From contig CM055895.1 in NCBI GenBank assembly GCA_029582155.1, positions 53,225,250-53,289,249 of the forward strand: a stretch of DNA of 64,000 nucleotides, read 5' to 3'. The position numbers and the translations under genes are program-made. This DNA comes from Panopea generosa (taxonomy: Eukaryota; Mollusca; Bivalvia; Adapedonta; Hiatellidae). Below, piece by piece: positions 25,438 to 37,161 of the stretch (its first letter is position 1; the number at the start of each line of letters is the position of its first letter). The notes below the pieces were generated by a model. It worked only from the letters and a program-made list of their open reading frames with translations. It was not told the DNA's origin and ran no database searches.

Positions 25438-26434
25438 TTGCAAAGATAAGATAAGATAAGCGACTTTATTTATAGAAGGTAACACCTTTAGTTTATAACT
25501 AATCTTCCATGCAGCCATCTATTATTTACAAGATATACAAAAATGAAATAAACATATACATGCAATATTAAGTGCAGACAATGCTGAAAACAACAATAAA
25601 TTTCTTCTTCACACACAAGACTCTTCACACACATTCTCTCATAAAACATGTCAAAATTCAAAATGGGTTGATAGCATTATATTTATAGAAAACATTTATT
25701 TACAGAGCGTTGCGGTATGTAACTGTTTACAAGGTTCTGGACACAGATGTACAGAAAACATTTAGGATTACACATTCTTCATCCATTTGATTAAATTGCT
25801 TTGAAATACCATAACTGAAGTTTTTTCTTTAATATTTACTGTTTGATTATTCTATATTATTGGACCAGAGTATGTTAAATTTTGTTTAAATATTTCTTTT
25901 TTCGGTTTCGACGGTATGAAGTTATTTGAAGAATTTGACCGTGTTACAGGTGCATTTTTATTTGTTTGTCTGATATAAAACATTTCATTTATGTATACTG
26001 GGGTTATAAACTTTGCTATTTTGTACATAAATTTTGCTTTTCTAAGATATACTGTGTCAAATATTGTTAATATTTTTAATTTCTGCAAACTTTCTAATGA
26101 GTTTTCAACATTGTTATCTAAGATGATTTATCAAGCACGTTTTTGGAGTCTAAATATTCTATTTAAGTTGGTTTGACAGGCGCCACCCCATATAACATTA
26201 CAATAATCTATATGAGGTTGAATATAAGCTTTATAAAACTGAATTCTGTGGTCAATGCTTAGATATTGTTTAATACGTTACAGGAGCCAAACGTTTGACG
26301 AAATTTTCTTACATATATGATCTACATGATTTTTCCAGGTTAGGTTGTTATCAATAAATATGCCAAGTACTTTATCTTTAGATATCATTTTGAGATTTTC
26401 ACCATAAAGATCCAAATAAATACAATGCTTGTAT
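25438..26434 (-). mobile_element. Decayed 3' fragment of a second LINE family
   Basis: The minus strand reads LYGENLKMISKDKVLGIFID, NNLTWKNHVDHICKKISSN, YIQPHIDYCNVIWGG, LQKLKILTIFDTVYLRKAKF and NLTYSGPII in one frame, the palm/thumb and C-terminal region of a LINE RT. The YADD core and everything upstream are missing. In-frame stops after SNVWLL, after LQKRA (two in a row) and in place of the expected Trp of GPIIWN show decay by point mutation without frameshift. The 3' end has AATAAAGTCGCTTATCTTA, a (TATCT)-type tail characteristic of some non-LTR families. Confidence 0.85.
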
Positions 26435-27540
26435 TAAGAATTTATTTGTACATACGAATAAATGATTAATAAGTACTACAACATTCCATGGGATCAAACA
26501 TTATACTGGAATTACAAGAGTGTTACACAATAACAATAACTTGGGTAGGGCCGTAACTAATGTTGTGAGAACGTGTAGCCCAACACCATTGCTGTAAATA
26601 AGAATGCAATAAAATATGATAAAACTAAAATCACAATAACTAATTCAGCGGGTATATATCCAAAAGGAGACAAACCATTCCAAGAGCCGTCAGGTAACAC
26701 TCAAAAAACGCAACTATTCCTATGTACAACTGATACATGAATCCACATATAAAATAATCATAATAAGTACAATACTAGTTCAGAATAGGTGAAAGAAGAT
26801 GTGACCGCTTTGGAACGGTCAGTAGCAAAAGACGGCACTGGTAAATATACAGACGATACAGACGATACAAAATGCTGTTCAATTTCATCCGAATAGTCGA
26901 TGATCACTTTAGTGTGTATAAACAAGAATTCTATAAGCTCTTTCCAATCCAATCCTTTTAACAAAGTTGTTTGTAAACATGTAATAGTGTAAGATATTTG
27001 AAATTAAACATACTGAGCGGCTAACAGCTAACCCGCCACTGTTTTTGTTTTTTTTTTTGTTGATATGATCAGCTTTGACAAAATCATTTATTTTATGCAT
27101 AAGTAATTTTCAATAAACGATGTCGCTCATCATTTTTGTACACGCATAGAAAAACCTGGTCAGACCTGTTCCGGGATTATATATTGCGACACACCAATGC
27201 ACCTGTAATCATTGGCCAACCGAAAATAAATCAATTAGCACCTTCTTGCAATAAGTCACGTAACTGTTCTCAGATAGCACACGCATGTGTTCAGTGTGTT
27301 TATATATATAGGTGAAGTCAACGAACATGGTTTTAATTTTTATCTTCAGCGTTGCTCAAGGAGCAATCTTGGTGCCATAGCTTGTCTAAAGTAACTGGCG
27401 ACTGCTTTCTGGAACGTAAGCGTTCCGCACGCCGGAGTCAATATCAATTGCTGATTGGATAATCGACCTGTTTGATTAACATCATGCGTCAGGTCAATTG
27501 TTTACTATTTGTTAAATCCTTTAAAAAGATTTTGTGCTTC

Positions 27541-27637
27541 AGCCACGGTGTGTTTCAGCCAAGGTGTGCTTCAGCCACGGTGTGTTTCAGCCACAGTTTG
27601 TTTCAACCACGGTGTGTTTCAGCCACGCTGTTTTTAT
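27541..27637. repeat. 16-bp tandem repeat (CAGCCACGGTGTGTTT), six copies
   Basis: Units CAGCC(A)CGGTGTGTTT with one or two changes each. Confidence 0.9.
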
Positions 27638-28242
27638 TGTTGTTTCACAAAAAGGCGACTTGGTACTTGATTATATACTGACAAAATAAATCAATCGTAA
27701 GTCAGTTGATAGGCAGCATATTGTCGTTTGAGAACATCTGACCAAATATCTGCCCGATCAAATCAATACACATGTGGAGATGCAATTGTTGTAGTTAAAA
27801 CAATAACACGTGAGTGTTTGCTTTGATGTAGTAAAATAGCAAAAGAATACCATTAAAGACGGCACCTTTGCCTTCTCCATGCAGCCGGAATTTAACCGAG
27901 TCAGTCGATACCTGGTCAGGTTTCAATATCACCCCTGTATTTGGTACCCTGCACGTGGTTTTTTATCTTTCATACATTCAACATGTCTTTCACTCAAATA
28001 TTGCATAATCAACAAGACTATTTCGTAAAAACTTAAACGTTAATTTACTATAATTGTCACCTCCTTTATAGTACCCAACCAATGGACGCTTTTTAAAATC
28101 AGTTAACTTGATGTTTTTGTTTCCTTTATCTTGGCCTATCTGTAGGACTGGACTAGGAGACAGTATCCGAGAAATAAATACAAGGCTTTTAATCCAGTTG
28201 GCTCAATGGTGATTGTAAGGATTTATATTACGTACACTTCCG

Positions 28243-28246
28243 GTGT

Positions 28247-28277
<31 letters not shown>
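28243..28277. repeat. (GT)n followed by G17
   Basis: About nine GT units ending in a 17-base G run. Confidence 0.95.
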
Positions 28278-29450
28278 TCCTCTTTATTATTACTGTTATG
28301 TTTGCATATAGTGTATCTACGTTATTGTTGTATGCATCTGGATGATTTTATTAATGTAATGTTTTTTTTTATCTTATATCCTTATGGAATCTCTTTGTTC
28401 ATGGTGGTACGCCTTTGTTGATATCTTAATTTTCATAGTGATACTTTTAATATGCGGCAGTTTTTATCGTAACAACAACCAAAGTTTGGCGTACCACGAA
28501 ATCACTCTGGAACCAAGGTTTTTTTATACTGTCAGTGATTTGTTTCTTTTCAACATGCATGTTTAACAATATGAGCTCGCTATAATTCAGAGTTTTTCGG
28601 ACTTTTTTTTCAAATTTTTTCACTGCCTTCTGTATTTTCAATCAATGTGTAACATCATTCTTTTCTGCGAATGGGCGCAGGAAATACTTTTTTCATATAT
28701 TGTAGTTTAGATGTTCCTTTTCTGTTGCTGTAGGTATTTATATAAACAAAATGTATTATGTTTCCATGTTTTTATTAAAACTACTTTCAGAATGTTTAGA
28801 TATCTTACATATTAAAGTCCAATTTGTTTTTGCATTCCGTCTATCAAGGTCCTAATCTAAAATTATTTACAGTTATTTTGTTATGATGGATCCATTCGTA
28901 TTTTAGTTGAGTATTAGTTTAGCAAGGAACAAAGTTTTATAATCTCATGCTCAGTACCAAGTGCATGAAACAAGTTTCATAAAATCGAGTACAGCACTAA
29001 ACATTTTGTATAAAGTTGAAAAACAAATTTAAAGAGGCGTCACCTATATCGCCGATATTTTTTCGATATTAGCAGCAATATCAAACAGCATAAATATCCT
29101 GTTCAATAACTTATATTGTATTTTGTCTATGTAGTATAAAAATCTTGAAGTTTGTTCTTCTTCTTCCAAGTAATTCATCCTTCAGGAGCTGAGTATTCTC
29201 GAATTCTTCTTACATTTGTTGACCCACTACTAATTCACAGCCCGCAATAAAGTCACTCATTGGCCAGTATCGGTTAATGCTAAAACATTGACGAAAAAAA
29301 ACCGGAAAATGCCGACCTGTGATTTAACGAATTTCTCACGAATAAGATGAACTACAAGGAAAGAATCAACCATTATCTTCGAAAAGGACCTTCTTCTTTG
29401 TGATTCGATAAATGTTCCACCATTTACAAACAGAAAGTTATAGGTGATGC

Positions 29451-30830
29451 ATATCTTATAGTTTTATGTAAATACGTTGTGACCTATTTAATAAAATGTA
29501 ACATTCATTTGTATTTACACGCATGAAGGACGCTGAGAGCATTTTTAAATCATCAGTAGTTTTTTGTTCATTCTCCGTCCAATCTCGCTGATCATCAGTG
29601 CAGACATAAACATCTATAATTTGTACTATCATTCAAGAGACCTCACAAGATGTGTGGTGTTATTCTGTTAAAGGCAATATTGCAAGATTGGTAGGTATTT
29701 TATGTCTCTTTTTTTCTAAATGCAAAAAAGGTGAAGGTAGAAAAAAATCTCTATCTGAAAGATTTTAAATTTTGATTTTCTTTGCAAAAACCATTGGTTT
29801 GATAAATGGTTCCTATTTCTTTCGTCTATTTTATATTATTGTTTAAAAACTTTGCATTTTCGTGACATCATTGTACCCCACCCTCTACATTTACACCACA
29901 AAAAACACGATTTAAATAGAACAGGCACTAAGTAACTCACTTTAAGCATACCAAACCGCTTTCACGGCAACACAAATGTTTTTGGCTAACATCATAATAA
30001 ATTATGAAAACTATCCATTCTTGCGACAGCTGTTTATATAATGTATTGAGATTACAAGATATTGCTAAATGTTTGAGACACACCGTTAAGAAAAAGAAAA
30101 AGATTGCGGTCTCTGCAACTTCTTGTAATAAAGATAAGATCATTTGCAATAACGGACGGCCCTGCAAATGACGTCAATGCAATGTGGAGATAATCAAAAT
30201 CCATTTCTCCAATTTCACCGACAGTATTGATTGACCGTACCATTGCAAAGGCATCTGATCATAAATTTATTGGCGTATTTGTGAGATAATAGCATTAAGT
30301 GGATACAATATTATTACCAATGTCTCGTTTTATGATGTGACGACGGGAAAAGAGCAAGGTTGGAGACATCCGTAAACCAGGGTTGACTTCCCCAGCAGCG
30401 GCTTATATTGATTATTATATGTATTGACTCTGTCACTGCTGTTGTGGTGGATGGCTTTTCCTCATTTTCTCTATTTCCCTATTTTCTCTATTTTCCTTAT
30501 TTTCCCTTTTTCCTTCTTTTCCCTATTTTCTTTATTTCTTTATTTTCTTCTCACACTGACCAATAATCTCCATAAAATCAAAACATTTAATTATTATCAT
30601 TTCGCAATAATAACAACATTGATGACGTAATATTGCGTAGTATAGGTTTATTTTTTTTATTGAATCTCAAAATTCCATTTTATTCATAATGCAGCTAGAC
30701 GTTGTACAGGGAACAAGATACTTGAAAGCCCTACCAGTTTACTATGTACGTCTTCGTGATTACATAATATTATAGATTATAGTATTGTCAACGAAATCTG
30801 AAATCAATAATATTCACGATATATTTAAGC
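29451..30830. other. Intergenic sequence with a long pyrimidine tract
   Basis: No gene recognised. A nearly pure C/T tract of about 100 bases lies at 30458-30556 (+ strand). Confidence 0.6.
30458..30556. repeat. Polypyrimidine tract (CT/TTTCCC-rich)
   Basis: Repeated TATTTTC(T/C)(C)-like units with only occasional A on the + strand. Confidence 0.85.
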
Positions 30831-30844
30831 ATATCAAATCATAT

Positions 30845-31010
30845 TTGATTAACAGTCCGGGTGTTCCAGAGTTCGAGCCCCTGTTTTTGCCTATCTAAAG
30901 TTATAATGGCAATACGTATAAAAAAAAATGGCCGTATCTGATGTTGGGATCCTTGTGGCCAGACCCTTTGGCCTACAATTGTATTTGCTTTATATGCATA
31001 ATATATGATG
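30845..31010 (+). mobile_element. Possible degraded tRNA-related SINE
   Basis: A B-box-like GAGTTCGAGCCCC (30872-30884) is present but no clear A box. A GGCCAGACCCTTTGGCC dyad follows (about 30958-30974). Confidence 0.3.
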
Positions 31011-32339
31011 TAATTTGTGTTTATATGGTACTAAAGTATGTTTAAACTCAGTTATATATAACAACGTTTTTATTTTCACTTTCATTTGTTGATTTTTCAC
31101 ACGAACACCGTTTTGCATGGAATGGTGTTTCAACCCTAAACTATACGGACAACACCGTTGTGAAGGCGGAGCCCCGTATGTTTAGTGTGATCATTTAAAT
31201 AAATATCTTATGCATGTAAAGTTAAGTAACTCTTGGGAATATATGCATTCGCTAGGGACGTCTATTGCAGGTCAAACGTTGCAATATTGTATAACACTTT
31301 TTCATTATCATACATTATTTCTGTTAAGTTGTAGAGCTATGTTGCTTTTGCTGTTTTCATTTCTATCGTCTTACTGTTTTATTCTTATTGTTTAATTTAT
31401 ATTGTGTTCGTTGTATTTTTTTATGTTCTTAGTTTATCAATGAGAATGTAAAACGAACAAAATAAATATAACATTTAACGCCATATCTTTTCAATTTAAC
31501 AACACAAATGCTCTTTGAACAAGAAAAAGAGTTATACAAAATTGCAATGTTTGGCTATATAGGTCAGTCACCATCAGCGTATTGTTTATGGTAAACAGCA
31601 CTACCACTGAGCGACCGTGACCGAGTTGCCCCAGCAACAACAGCCACGAAGGTTGCAACTGTGAGTTCCTTCAGTGAGGCTCCTGGACGAACACTGCTCC
31701 ATCTGGCGGTAAGGGTCTGGAGGAGTATTACATTTAACATTGCCCTTTGTAAACAAACTCTGGCGCTTTCTGTTCTTGGTTGTGTTCCGTTATTTCAAAT
31801 GATTATTTTATCATTAACTATTTGTAACAATAGTATGTAACAATAGTATGTAACAGTAGTATGTAACAACAGTATGTGACAGGAACAAGTATAGTCTTGG
31901 ATCGATTCAATACCATGTAAACACACACATCTAAAGTATTAAATCCCCCATTAGGACTGGCGCCTTTACGACATATAACATAATGTTAACAAGGGCGTTT
32001 ATTTAGATTAAGATAAAAACAATTAAATCATATTTCTTTTTGTTAAAGTTTAGTTTTTGTTTTACTCAATGATCTGTCTATTTTTAGTTTTTTCGTTACC
32101 TTAGTGTCGCACCGTCATTGTTTCTTTAACGTGTATTAATTGTATTAATTGATCATTAATATCAAACTCAAAGGTACGTTTAACCTTTCTGCAGTGCGTT
32201 GTATGTCATACAGTTCAAATCAATGTATATTATATAGAATTGGAGATCCTGCACCGCAATTAATCTAGGGTTAGAGAGCATATTACTCGTTTTGATAACT
32301 TTGTAAACGTTGATCATTTCGGTTATAACATGACGAAGA
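31011..32339. other. Intergenic sequence
   Basis: No gene recognised. A 14-bp tandem repeat (AACAATAGTATGTA, four to five copies) is at 31826-31879. Confidence 0.6.
31826..31879. repeat. 14-bp tandem repeat (AACAATAGTATGTA)
   Basis: Four to five copies with single-base changes. Confidence 0.85.
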
Positions 32340-32860
32340 GTGCGTGGATAGCGTTGTCTATTGGTAGAGCAACAAACCCCGGGGATGGGGGTACTTGACC
32401 TAAAATTGGGTACATATATGCCCTGTAAACTTCAAACTAAGGGCACAAACTCTACATTGCAGTCTAAAATTTGGTGGTTAAAACTAATTATAGGGTTCAA
32501 AATTCTACATTTGATATATATAAAACTTTGTCTACACAATGGAATAAGCTGTTCTAGCCAGGAGGGGATTGAATACCGGATTGAAGAAGGTGTCAAACGT
32601 CTAGATTACGTGTCCAGAAAGCAGGGTTAAATCTCTACATCGCATTGTGCTAATAAAATAGGGGTCAAAACTCTACATCATATGACAATATGAAATATGA
32701 GGGGTCAAAACGGTGGCACATATGAACTAACCAAGATATAGGGAATGCTCCCAACCGGATCAAACCCTGGATCGTAGGTTTGATCTCGAAACGTGGCTAT
32801 CTGCATTGCAAGGCACTTTATCCGCATCTGCCCAAATCTGTTTCTGTCAAGAGTGATTTG
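32340..32860 (+). mobile_element. tRNA-derived SINE split by a DNA element
   Basis: The left part (32340-32379) has an A-box-like TATTGGTAGAGCAAC. The right part (32761-32860) has a B-box-like GTAGGTTTGATCTCG and then TGCAAGGCACTTTATCCGC. Without the insert the two boxes would be spaced as in a tRNA. The split point carries CAAACCC on both sides. Confidence 0.65.
32380..32760. mobile_element. Non-autonomous DNA element (about 381 bp) inserted in the SINE
   Basis: Flanked by CAAACCC at 32373-32379 and 32761-32767, a 6-7 bp target duplication. The ends are weakly inverted (GG-rich CCGGGGATGGGGGTAC on the left; GGGAATGCTCCCAACCGG on the right, plus related CATATATGCCC/GGCACATATG). A GGG(G/T)TCAAAACTCTACAT motif recurs five times inside. 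The ORF across it is incidental. Confidence 0.6.
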
Positions 32861-34155
32861 TAAGAGCTAGTTTCTCAGTAACTCAGATAAACAAGTAACG
32901 CACTAGCCAAAACACGGGTGGTTTGTTGTTGTTACACTTTCACGTTGTCGAGCAGACAACCATGAAAAAATATTCGCCAAACATTAACCTATAAAGATCA
33001 CGATCGATCTTTAATTTTAATAACATTCTGATTCAAAGACTGATTATCCAACATATTCTGTTGGTGCAATTACAAAAGATTGTTTCTGTAAACAATCAGT
33101 AACTCTCTTGTTTTTGATACATTGATAACATTGGTAAATTTGTCATTTTTCTATATTTTGAATTTGAGTTTCATACCTAAAACTTCGAAATACTAATGTT
33201 CATGGTTCTGTTCATCAACATTTTACTGAAATACGTAACTAAGTGTTGACTGGTTCTTTCTCTTTTATATAATTAATATCATTGAAACAATAAACGGTTT
33301 TACTGGAACCAGTCTAAAACCATGATCATCTGGTTGCTGTTCTTAGATTTAAGTTTTGAGGTATTTAAATATACGTTCCACATTAGGAACCGTAGCTTTG
33401 CATTCACATATGAGCAAGCTGATTGGTCAGTTGCTTCAACGGAAGTTGAATGATGTCAAATTAGATGGCTATGAGTTGTGGACAAACCGTGAATTTCATA
33501 CTTTTACATGTGTGTATAATATACTTAAATCCGGAGATACCATGTAATGGAATAGCCTGTGTTTCAAACAAATGCTTACTAGTATGTTTATGACAATGAC
33601 TTACAAGGAAACTCTTCTTTTTTTTAATTTCATAATTACCTCTTTTTTACTAAGTACTACCAATTTGAAGTAATACTGCAAAGTTGCAGGCATTAAATAC
33701 TGAAACTTTGCTCAGAATACCACTTTTTACATGATCACTGTATACAGGCGCTAAATGTTGACCGACATGCAATTTTGATGTGTTTGACTAATTTTCAAAA
33801 AAAAATTTGTTTTTTACCTAATTCCATTAAAAATTTTACACCAAAATAGTCTCATGATACACTGAAGACATTATCTTACCAACATACATTATTCAATACA
33901 ATGTACATGCTAAAAATTGCACATTTAAATCATCCAAAATAAAAAATCTTCAAAATTTTGTGATTTTTCATGAAATTTCAATGTAAATATGTACATATAT
34001 GCTTTATTTGAGGCATAAACTTGCCAAAATGTTGTTTTTTATGAAGCAAATGTCTCCAATTTTTCATTTAATACTATGAGAATGTAAAAAAGAGGTTATT
34101 TTACCTACAATTAACATTTTGGAAAATCACCCCCATTTCACTCAAGTCTCTCTTA
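32861..34155. other. AT-rich intergenic sequence
   Basis: No gene recognised. The 33411-33450 motif also occurs inverted at 20778-20814. Confidence 0.55.
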
Positions 34156-34157
34156 TA

Positions 34158-34628
34158 GGTGTAACCCCACCATTGATTTTTGTTCTTTATTCTATAGTAA
34201 ATAATAAAAGTTTGAAGGCTTGTCATTCATAGAGAGTCCCAAACGAAAGAAGTGAAGCCTACAGTTAACTGTTTGTCAACCTCTGCACTATCAAAATATG
34301 ATGAGAAAAGTAGGGGTCATGTGTCATATAAGAGAATTTTTTTCTGCTCAGTGTGTACACTGGTGACAAAGTGAAAGTAGACTTCCGAAATCATGAATTC
34401 ATACCCCAATTTCCAAGCATCATTTTTTTTCTCTAAATTCACAATTCAAACATGACAATGCTATCAAAATGTTCAAAATACATCAATAATGCCATTCAAA
34501 TAAAAAAATGAGCATTAAAATAAGGAAAATGCATTTTTAAAGAAGAAGAATTGAGGATTATTTATAACCGCCATTATGCGATTACCCCACGGAAGCACTT
34601 CCTTTTTGCAATGGTGGCACTATGCCTA
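34158..34628 (+). mobile_element. 470-bp dispersed element, copy 2
   Basis: Begins GGTGTAACCCCACCATTG and ends CAATGGTGGCACTATGCC, flanked by TA on both sides (34156-34157 and 34627-34628), which fits a TA target duplication. Differences from copy 1 are about 20 substitutions and small indels. No LINE sequence flanks this copy, which supports a MITE rather than a LINE 3' UTR. Confidence 0.75.
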
Positions 34629-34727
34629 CAGACGTCTCTGCTAGTTTCTCTTGCACACATTTCTTCTGATATCGAACGATTACTTGCTGTGCCCATCAGA
34701 ATTTATAACAAAGAGCGTGTGTATTAA

Positions 34728-34953
34728 CCCTTTACTCCATAGATACGCGTTTTCCCGCACAAATCACAGAAGGCCTTTGAAAACAGTGCAGGAAGAGTTC
34801 AGATTCCGTAATCTGAACACTTCCTGCACTGTTTTCCACTCTGTCAGTTAATATAAACATAATTCACCCAATAATTCAAAAGTTTTCTATATTAAAGGTG
34901 TCCAAAGGCGTCTATATTAAAGGTGTCCAAAGGCGTCTCTATGAAGTAAAGGG
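34728..34953. mobile_element. piggyBac-like MITE, 226 bp, TTAA target duplication
   Basis: Flanked by TTAA (34724-34727 and 34954-34957). Terminal inverted repeats: left CCCTTTACTCCATAGATACG and right, inverted, CCCTTTACTTCATAGAGACG (two differences in 20). TTAA plus CCCTTT ends are diagnostic of piggyBac-type transposition. Inside are a 27-bp hairpin (34778-34835) and a 25-bp direct duplication (34891-34940 area). No ORF; it would need a transposase from elsewhere. Confidence 0.85.
34778..34835. repeat. Near-perfect 27-bp inverted repeat with 4-nt loop
   Basis: The left arm starts GAAAACAGTGCAGGAAG and its right counterpart is CTTCCTGCACTGTTTTC. One mismatch in 27 pairs, loop CCGT. Confidence 0.9.
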
Positions 34954-35769
34954 TTAATAATTGATTGACCGCCATCGTTCGAGTGTCCATGACACCAAAA
35001 GTAAAATATATACGGAGTTCTCTTTTTAATTATATTTATATATGGCGCCGTCCAATACAGGTGCTAGGACCAAGTGCTTGTTTCTATCCATTCTGCGTCA
35101 GTAAATTTATAACCAATTTATCACAATCATGTTTAGAGTTTTAGTTAATACAAGTTTCTTTCAAACATTATGAAATAGGGTTGTGGTAGCACCACAAGAT
35201 CGTTCACATAGATTCGCGTTATTTTCATGACACAAGTTCTAAGAACTACTTTACAGCGTACTCAGAAATGTTGACGTGAATGCTATTTATATTACTCAAC
35301 GTTTTTAAATGAAATGGCGGATATGTTACATCCGGTATGTGGGACAGTTTGAGATGAATGTGAGATAATCGTCCGTGTAAAATCAAAACAAAACCATATT
35401 TATCTCATAGATCGAATCTTTATATTTACAAACAGTTACATAATATAATATAAAATACGATGTACATTGTCAAATACTTTGAAAACAGAGCTATTATAAA
35501 GAAATGATTATGACGTCAGCAAAATGCAAATAACTAGTAAAAATAGCAAATGAAATACAGCAATTTTCGTTGTTTTCCTTTAAACATTTATGTGCAACAA
35601 GTTATGACATGTACTATTTTATAACAATATAGAATTATGTGTAAAAATTGTCCTTATGAAAACTATCAAATAAATAATACACAAAAAGTAACAATAGAAT
35701 AAAAAATGCATATATTTGAAGCAAATTTAAGAGTAAAACTGGAAGACAAATTGCATCGTTTTTCTTCGA

Positions 35770-36040
35770 AATGTTGCATAGGTTAATAAGATTTCAAAAT
35801 AGAAGGCGAGACGTCAACTCGTTCTTATAAAAATGTTGTATAGATTGAAATTTAATTCAACAATAGCAGACGGGTTGTCGACTCCTTCGCATAGAAAACG
35901 TTGAACTATTTTTTCTACAGCAGACGGGTTGTCGACTTACTCTCATAAAAATGCTTCACGGATTTAAACCCGATCTCACATTAGCTGACGAGTTGTCGAC
36001 TCTTTTTATTAAAAAAAAATGCATAGATTTAAACTCGATT
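35770..36040. repeat. Four diverged units of about 60 bp containing GTCGAC
   Basis: Units carry GCAGACGGGTTGTCGACT or close variants (near 35803, 35867, 35922 and 35984), each followed by a TCTTATAAAAATG-like stretch. Confidence 0.7.
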
Positions 36041-37135
36041 TCAGTGTTGAAAAGACAATTTGAGTTGTGTCGGTAAAATAAGTTCATCACAAGGAAACAT
36101 TTGTATGTAAATGATGGCAAATATAAGCACTGATATAAAAAGGCATTGGTGAAAATATTCGCATTACATCGGAGACCCGTCAGAGTCAGAAAATACATCG
36201 GCAATTTCCGTCAATTTATGGATATTTGTATTACATATTGAGTTACCTATGGTAATCAAGATCAAAATGACGCCTTTAATGTTTGTGTCAGAACAATGGA
36301 TATAAACTGGATAGAAACAAATATGTTGTTTCTAGAATCATGATTATTGTAGACAAAAATCCTCAAAATAATCATTTAGGCATATTCATGATAGGACAAA
36401 TTATAATATTTTTACAAATCCATTCGGGACTTTCATAAAATAAACATAAATCTATTTATAGTATTTAGAAACACATCAGTGAATGAAATGAAAAATGAAT
36501 GAAATACAAAATGAAAATGAAAAATAAATAAATAATAAAAAACAAATGTTATTCAATGCTTTCACACGTATGACACCTTTTGCAATTTTTCATCAAATCA
36601 AATAAATCAATAAAATACCTTAAATAACCGACTCCAAATTATGCAAAATGAAACATATACTTCCGGTTCTTAAAAGCAGACACAGTTATTTTCTTTTTCA
36701 TTTTTTTCCAGTTCGACTTGCGTCAATCTTTGGTAGGCATCATGCTGTACATACTTAACGATTATATAAAACATAAACAGTTCGGTGGTACATGCTAAGC
36801 ACCATATCAGTGTATGATATCGTCTATATCAATCAGCTATGAAAATGACGTTTCCACGAATGACTGCTTGTTAATACATGAATCATTTATATGTGATGTT
36901 TTACCTCTAACTATCAGTCAACCATATTTTTTTTTTGTTCATTTCCTGTTAATACAATCGTTCCAATTAATGGCTCGTTTTTGTCGTATGTTAATACTTT
37001 AGCACTTTCATTGTTATCGGAACAGTGCATTGTGGTCTCACAAATTTACTGTGCGACAATGCGCGATGGCCACATTACGCAGCTACTGCTTCAAAGATGG
37101 CGGATTTGAAAAACGACTTTAAACCGAGATCACTT

Positions 37136-37141
37136 TTTATT
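37136..37141 (-). terminator. Candidate polyadenylation signal AATAAA, 21 bp past the SoxE stop
   Basis: AATAAA on the minus strand lies just after the TGA. SoxE messages in other animals usually have long 3' UTRs and further AATAAA matches exist downstream (for example near 36005), so this may not be the main site. Confidence 0.25.
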
Positions 37142-37161
37142 CGTGTTAAAGTTAAACAACT

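Larger units (their letters stand above)
26435..29036. other. Intergenic sequence with a 16-bp repeat and a GT/poly-G tract
   Basis: No gene recognised. Contains the repeats at 27541-27637 and 28243-28277. Confidence 0.6.
34958..37161. other. 3' flank of SoxE, probable 3' UTR territory
   Basis: AT-rich sequence between the SoxE stop and the piggyBac-like MITE. A SoxE 3' UTR would run leftward into it. It contains the diverged GTCGAC-bearing repeats (35770-36040). No other gene is seen. Confidence 0.5.
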
